Positions 60,391-64,000 of a stretch of 64,000 nucleotides of DNA are shown here, in pieces; the stretch's first letter is position 1, and every line of letters begins with the position of its first letter. This DNA is from Lunularia cruciata. Taxonomy: Eukaryota; Streptophyta; Marchantiopsida; Lunulariales; Lunulariaceae. A model generated the notes under the pieces. The model saw only the letters and a list, made by a program, of their open reading frames with translations, was not told where the DNA came from and searched no databases. The DNA is taken from positions 44,640,001 through 44,704,000 of the forward strand of contig OX419760.1 of the NCBI GenBank assembly GCA_948567375.1, read 5' to 3'. Both the position numbers and the translations under genes were made by a program.

Positions 60391-61740
60391 GGAGTTTGTG
60401 GACTTGTTTGTGGATGATTTGCCAAAGAGATTACACTCTAATTGTGGTATGCCTTTCAAGATTGAGTTATTGCCAGGGCATACTTCAGTGAGTAGACCAA
60501 CCTATCGGCTCTCACCAAAGGAGTTGGAGGAGTTGCAAACAATACTTATGGAGTTGTTGGAGGAGGACTTCATACAACATAGCACCTCTCCTTGGAGAGC
60601 TCCGGTACTATTTGTTCCGAAGAAGGATGGAGAACTTCATTTTTGTATTGATTAATGTGGGCTCAATAAGCAAACAATGAAGAATGCATATCCCTTGCCT
60701 CGGATCAATGACTTGCTTGATCAATTGAGTGGAGCACGATACTTTTCCAATTTGGATCTTTGCAGCGGCTATTGCCAAATCCTCATTGATAGGGAGGATC
60801 TGCAAAAGAGTGCCTTTTGCACGAGATATGTGCATTTCAAGTAGAGAGTTCTACCTTTTGGGCTCACTAATGCTCCAGTAATCTTCATGGATCAAATGCA
60901 TTGGGTGTTGGATGGACTATTGGATTGGTATGTGGTTGTGTTCTTGGATGATATCTTAATCTATAGCAAGACAAAGGTAGAACATGTGAATCATGTGTGA
61001 GAAGTACTAAGATCACTACGACAATGGAAATTTTATTGTAAGAAGTCAAAGTGTGTTGTTTGGAAAAAGGAAGTTACCTTCTTGGGTCACAAGATCACAT
61101 CAGAGGGGATCAAGATAAAAGAAGAGAAAATCAAGGTCATTATTGATTGGCCTACTCCAAAGGATGTTACAGAAGTACGAGCATTTAATGGATTGGCTAG
61201 TTTTTACCAACGGTTCATCCATTATTATGCTCATGTGGTTGCACCATTGATTGACCTCTTGAGGAAGAACTTGAGCTTCTAGTAGACCACCAAGCACAAA
61301 GAAGCATTCCAGAAGTTGAAATATATGGTGTCTTCAAGGCCCATTCTTCAACCATATGATCCTTAGCAACCATGTATGGTTGATTTTGATGCTTCTAACT
61401 TTGCAATTGGAGGCATGTTGCAACAAGAATTTCTAGATGGACTACATCCCATTGTCTTTGTGTCTCACAAACTAAATACGACTAAAAGAAATTACTCTGC
61501 TTGAGATCAAGAACAACTTGCAATGGTATATGCCACCAAGGTATGGAGGCATTATCTCTTGGAGAAATAAGTGATCATGCAAACTGATCACAAACCATTG
61601 TTGCAGACCTTACACTTGGAACACAAGAAGAGTTGACATCATCAATGGGAGGAACAACTCCAATTGTTTGACATCAAACTTGAGTACAAACCAAGTTGGT
61701 TTCATGTCATCCATGATGCTCTATCATGTAACCTGATTTG
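60391..61740 (+). pseudogene. reverse transcriptase and RNase H relic of the chromodomain element
   Basis: Reverse transcriptase reads [55 protein letters not shown] and the catalytic box VVFLDDILIYS (about 60935-60968), then TFLGHKIT and VRAFNGLASFYQRFI. RNase H opens with DFDASNFAIGGMLQQE (about 61384-61430) and has TDHKPLL. Stops occur after FCID (60653-60655), before RVLPF, after LSF, and elsewhere. Many are TAG or TAA at codons expected to be Gln, Trp or Tyr. Confidence 0.93.
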
Positions 61741-61799
61741 AAGTCTCTTCCTCTCATCACGACAACAATTACGACGGTGTCAATTGACTCCAAGGTCCA

Positions 61800-63290
61800 A
61801 AATTTTTTTTGGTTAGCTCTACAACAAGATTCCTTCTTCCAAATGGTACATGGTCATCTTAAAGCATGCCACAAGGAATAAAACACCTTCTCCTTCAAGA
61901 AAGGTCTTCTATTCCATGAGGATCAGATCTATGTTCCAACCAAAGTTGATCTTTGACTTGTGCGCCTTTAAGAAGCCCATGATTTATCCATAGCTGGTCA
62001 CATGGGTGTGGACAAGACCTTGTGCACCCTCCAATATTGATGGTGGTGGCCCAACATGACACGTGATGTTCAAGAGTTTGTTTGATTGTGTGAGAGTTGC
62101 CAACGCAACAAGACCAACAACCAAAAGCCAAATGGACTCCTTCAACCACTCCCTATTCCATCCGCTTGATAAGAACACGTGAGCTTGGATCTCATCACAT
62201 CCTTGTCCAAGACAAAGCAAGGACACACAACAATCATGTGGTGTTTGTGGATAAACTTAGTAAGCAAATCCACTTGGCATCAACATTTGGTACCGTGGAT
62301 GCTCCAACCTTAGCGCAAATCTACTTCAACAATGTCTTCAAGCATCATGGGATGCTATAGGTACTCATCTCCAATTGTGATCCTCAATTCACAAAGAAGT
62401 TTTAGCAAGCACTCTTCTAGATACTCGGCACCAAGCTTGCTTTGTCCACGGCCTATCATCCTCAAACTGATGGACAAACCAAACATGAAAATTGTACCTT
62501 GGAAGATATGTTGTATGCCTTCGTCAATGTCCACCATACCAATTGGGATGAATGTCTTGCAGCTACAAAATTTGTCCATAATAATTCCAAACAAGCAAGC
62601 ACCGGATTTTCTCCTTTCTTTCTCAATTTTGGCCAAGATCTGCTTGTTCCGGATTCTCTTCTTGCTCCTCTTCCATCTGAGGCCCCTCATACTTCAAAAT
62701 TCTTGACCAATATATCCCAATCTCTCCAACAAGCCAAATCTCATCTCCTTGTTGCTCAAAATCGTCAAAAACAATATGAAGACTACCATCATCATGATCT
62801 CATCTTTGAAGTCAGTGATAAAGTCATGCTATCCTCTAGTAACCTACCCCTACCACTTGATACTCAAGTTCATAAACTTGCCCCTAATTGGATAGGACCC
62901 TTTGATGTCACCCAAATCATCTCTCCTGTTGCTTGTCGCCTTGCCTTACTTTGTCATATGCGCATTCATCCTATCTTTCATATTTCCAAGTTGAAACCCT
63001 TTGTTGCTAACCCATTTTCTTTTTCCTCTCGTATCCAACCTCCTCCTCCTCCTCCTCCTCCCATCCCTATCCATGATCATGAGGAGTACAAAGTTGATTG
63101 TATCCTTGCACACCGCCACATTCAACAAGGACTCCAACAACATATGGAGTACAAGGTCCTTTGGAAAGGATATCCCCTTCATGATGCTACATGGGAACCT
63201 CTTTCTCACCTCCAGAATGCACAAATGGCCATTCATGAGTTTGAAGCTTCAATGGCGACGAGGACTTCACCAACTAACCGTGGGGGAATG
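61800..63290 (+). pseudogene. integrase and chromodomain of the chromodomain element
   Basis: The integrase zinc-binding part reads AHDLSIAGHMGVDKT and CESCQRNKT (about 61970-62115), with stops. From 62442 the frame is open for 304 codons: STAYHPQTDGQT, LEDMLYAFV, FSPFFLNFGQ, the polyproline run at about 63041-63062, then a chromodomain (about 63087-63250, EEYKVDCILAHRHI and YKVLWKGYPLHDATWEP). Chromodomains of plant gypsy elements direct integration to heterochromatin. The open frame runs on into the 3' LTR. Confidence 0.92.
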
Positions 63291-63717
63291 TGTAACAATG
63301 TGGAGTTTAGTGACATAGTCAATAAGACTAACAAAGTAGAGAATAAGTCAAATTAGCATAGAATATTCCAAAAGTATCTAGGAAGTTTCTTGGGAAGCTT
63401 CCCGACTAGCTTAACTTGTACCCCAAGTAGGTAATTTCTAGAAGGAAGTTTCTATAAGCTTCCAACTAGCTTAGTTTGCACACCAAGTAAGCGGCTTCTA
63501 GAAGGAAGCTTCTTGAGAAGCTTTTGGGTTAACTTGGTTTGCACTCTAAGAAAGTGGCTCAAGGAAGCTTCTTGAGAATTTTCTCAAGAGCCTTGTATAT
63601 TGCCTATAAATAACAAAGCCAAAGCTCATGCTAGGCATTTAGAGTTTTCCGGTATTCAAGTATCCTAATGTGAGTTTCCATTCTTCTATTTCTCTCCTTC
63701 AGTCTCGGTCTTTTACA
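63291..63717 (+). repeat. 3' LTR of the chromodomain element
   Basis: Starts TGTAACAATGTGGAGTTTAG directly after the purine tract and ends GTCTCGGTCTTTTACA. Partner of the LTR at 58052-58477. Confidence 0.93.
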
Positions 63718-63732
63718 TGTTGCGTCTTAAAA

Positions 63733-64000
63733 GGGGGAGGTTTGTAATAAAAATAGTTAGACATATTATCTAGAGGTAGAAATTGGCTTGGTAATATTTG
63801 GAAAGATTTCATATATGATGGACTAAGTGGATCAAATAGAAATATCACTAAAAGGGTATTTCCACTAATAGAGTAAGATCTAAAACCACCCTCAAAACTT
63901 TAGAGCCAATTTTAGAGGCCTAAATGGATGAATTAGGCTTTGAAATGCAAAATGAAAAACCTTGCTTCCATGGGAAAAATTTTTGGCCTTCTCTTCCATT
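63733..64000 (+). mobile_element. possible purine tract and LTR start of another retroelement
   Basis: The string aaaagggggaggtt (about 63729-63742), followed by TGTAATAAAAATAG, looks like a polypurine tract next to an LTR. It could be the 3' end of the methyltransferase-bearing element, or of an unrelated one. The window ends before the LTR can be delimited. Confidence 0.45.

Larger units (their letters stand above)
58052..63717 (+). mobile_element. Ty3/gypsy chromodomain retrotransposon with both LTRs
   Basis: About 5.67 kb. LTRs are 58052-58477 and 63291-63717 (426 and 427 bp), both TGTAACAA...TTTTACA. A primer-binding site lies just inside the 5' LTR and a purine tract, gtgggggaatg, lies just before the 3' LTR. 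Domains in order: gag, protease, reverse transcriptase, RNase H, integrase, chromodomain, the order of plant chromoviruses. Many stops make it non-functional, although the integrase end and chromodomain stay open in one frame. Five-base flanks (tatag and tgttg) do not match, so the original target duplication is lost or one end was rearranged. A solo LTR of the same family is at 27570-27936. Confidence 0.93.

Noticed and set aside
58047-63722. Possible target duplication of the chromodomain element (tatag and tgttg)
   Set aside because: Only 2 of 5 bases agree, so it does not support a simple insertion.
1-64000. CRISPR arrays, bacterial operons, rRNA or tRNA genes
   Set aside because: No regularly spaced repeats of CRISPR type. 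The genes have spliceosomal introns. No tRNA cloverleaf or rRNA sequence was recognised by eye, though a tRNA could be missed.

Overview
The window looks like nuclear DNA of a land plant, or a close streptophyte relative. The evidence is GT-AG introns, plant-type domain architectures (an aprataxin-like protein with kinase, macro, HIT and zinc-finger parts; a pseudouridine kinase with a PTS2 peroxisome signal) and plant-type Ty3/gypsy elements with tRNA-iMet-like primer sites. Long AT-rich, gene-poor stretches and DNA-methyltransferase-bearing gypsy remains point me towards a bryophyte-grade genome. That last step is inference.

Four genes can be modelled. (1) 14448-20631, minus strand: a six-exon aprataxin-like DNA-repair protein of 914 residues, with an extra N-terminal PBZ poly(ADP-ribose)-binding zinc finger. 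(2) 34355-37451, plus: a nine-exon pseudouridine kinase (PUKI type, 386 residues). (3) 43878-46203, plus: a three-exon mitochondrial IF1-like protein (120 residues) with a C-terminal membrane helix. (4) 47333-48527, minus: a two-exon protein of unknown function (265 residues) with one N-terminal membrane helix, convergent with gene 3. In every model the exon lengths keep frame across all junctions.

Most of the rest is decayed mobile DNA. There is a 2.47-kb pogo-type DNA transposon with inverted ends (2458-4924), a LINE reverse-transcriptase relic (about 23.1-24.5 kb), a solo LTR (27570-27936), three copies of a 687-bp LTR-like repeat (22.1, 28.8 and 54.3 kb), an element with roughly 700-bp inverted arms (38.55-42.78 kb), and many two-copy tandem duplications.

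The right end (51.3-64 kb) is a nested retrotransposon cluster. A degenerate Ty3/gypsy element with gag, protease, a C5-cytosine DNA methyltransferase domain and the start of reverse transcriptase is cut by a chromodomain gypsy element that has both LTRs (58052-63717). The methyltransferase relic, lying between protease and reverse transcriptase, is the most unusual object in the window. The PBZ exon on the aprataxin-like gene is the second. The retroelements have decayed largely by C-to-T and G-to-A transitions, as expected for methylated plant repeats.

Regions 1-2.4, 4.9-14.3, 48.6-51.3 and most of 24.5-34 kb contain no gene that I could support.
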